Source: an uncultured Draconibacterium sp.
Lineage (GTDB): Bacteria; Bacteroidota; Bacteroidia; Bacteroidales; Prolixibacteraceae
Length of the DNA: 64,000 bases
Assembly: GCF_913060805.1 (NCBI RefSeq)
Contig: NZ_CAJXTC010000020.1
Location: forward strand, 37,390-101,389
Direction of reading: 5' to 3'
The position numbers were made by a program, and so were the translations under genes. The notes under the pieces were generated by a model, which had not been told where the DNA came from, did no database searches, and saw only the letters and a list, made by a program, of their open reading frames with translations. Below are positions 63,630 through 64,000 of the stretch, in pieces. Each line of letters begins with the position of its first letter. The first letter of the stretch is position 1.

Positions 63630-63743
63630 TTATTTGGGATTATTCCATCCGGTTAAAATTTCGCCTAAGGCATAATCGGCTAATACAACTACAATAATTA
63701 CTAGTGCAATAATCCCAATTACCTTTACTATTTTTTTATTCAT
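63630..63743 (-). CDS. Small single-helix membrane protein (37 residues)
   Basis: From the ATG at 63743 to TAA at 63630: MNKKIVKVIG, a hydrophobic helix IIALVIIVVVLA, then DYALGEILTGWNNPK. The basic start, one helix of 15-17 residues and the short tail ending in a G-W-N motif look like the small membrane proteins often found singly in Bacteroidota. It is AT-rich and has no neighbour to pair with. Coding status rests on composition and design only; I could not test conservation. Confidence 0.5.
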   Translation of the reverse strand: MNKKIVKVIGIIALVIIVVVLADYALGEILTGWNNPK

Positions 63744-63759
63744 TTTTAATTTATTTAGG

Positions 63760-64000
63760 TTGATGTTTTGGCTTGGTAACGGTCACTTGTAAGTTGTCGG
63801 GGCGGGATTTCCAACAGAAATCCTGTCAGACCGTAGGAGATTGGCAACACTGGTTTGACTTGTCAAACTGAGATGGAACCCGCCTGCCATATTACAATTT
63901 GTTAGCAACCATTTTTTATTGTATAAGTTTCTTTAGTACTAACTCTTGTGTCTAATCTTTTATGCAACGTATTGATGAACCTCCACTTTTTAAAGGGTCA
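63760..64000. other. Right-edge non-coding stretch, unassigned
   Basis: The stretch 63775-63910 (GGTAACGGTCACTTGTAAG ... TTGTTAGCAACC) is compositionally unlike its surroundings and has short inverted ends, but I cannot name it. A 15-codon minus-strand frame ending in TAG at 63952 enters from the right edge and might be the end of a gene; it is too short to judge. Confidence 0.25.

Noticed and set aside
63775..63910. Integron attC-like site at the right edge
   Set aside because: Only short inverted ends (GGTAAC / GTTAGC-type) and no paired core sites of the right form.
63952..64000. 3' end of a gene entering from the right
   Set aside because: Only 15 codons of open frame before TAG; cannot be told from chance.
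1..64000. CRISPR arrays, rRNA and tRNA genes
   Set aside because: No regularly spaced direct repeats with unique spacers, and no cloverleaf or rRNA-like segments were noticed on either strand.

Overview
The window comes from a Bacteroidota genome, most likely a marine or sediment member of the Marinilabiliales/Prolixibacteraceae type. I infer this from the protein families (TonB receptors with carboxypeptidase-like N-termini, a beta-helix lipoprotein, TrpB2, Tat-exported Gfo/Idh plus DUF1080), from promoters of the Bacteroidota form (TTTG, about 20 nt, TAnnTTTG), and from the scarcity of Shine-Dalgarno sequences. There are about 47 protein genes; I saw no rRNA, tRNA or CRISPR.

Layout. 1-2,162: the start of an outer-membrane barrel gene running off the left edge, and a U32-family protein. 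2,813-18,817: a 16-kb single-strand operon for envelope export. It holds an ABC ATPase, a permease fused to a dead M1-peptidase-like and a golvesin-like domain, TolC, a periplasmic adaptor, an RND pump, a GxxExxY cassette, a remarkable RND pump fused to its own ABC ATPase, and an ABC-2 permease. 19,103-21,635: three tandem paralogous small exported proteins, each with its own terminator and two with near-identical promoters. 21,899-31,830: comB, a PagL-like barrel, a C-S lyase, ruvC, a DMT permease, two small unknowns, a TPR protein, and lipA-lipB. 32,099-37,929: a thymidylate-synthase-fold protein lacking the active-site Cys, and a Tat-exported Gfo/Idh dehydrogenase followed by a HEAT/double-DUF1080 protein. 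38,057-46,568: PhnA-like, trpS, a YbaK-type deacylase, trpB2 behind what looks like a tryptophan attenuator, a large secreted DUF5695-like protein, and lplA. 46,782-48,212: a small secreted protein with a membrane-bound LuxR-type regulator.

48,370-62,855 reads as a phosphate-starvation island. The operon porin-pstS-pstC-pstA-pstB-phoU-phoB-phoR is followed by a TonB receptor, a beta-helix lipoprotein, a MORN protein and a small carboxypeptidase-like-domain protein. Three promoters (porin, TonB receptor, small exported protein) each carry four 7-bp units of the form NTGTAAY in exact 11-bp register, ending exactly 10 bp before a -7 element. I read these as Pho boxes. They tie the TonB receptor and the small protein to PhoB and suggest a TonB-dependent uptake route for phosphate compounds. 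This, the RND-ABC fusion, and the trp leader in front of trpB2 are the strongest observations. Dispersed palindromic repeats occupy most long intergenic gaps.
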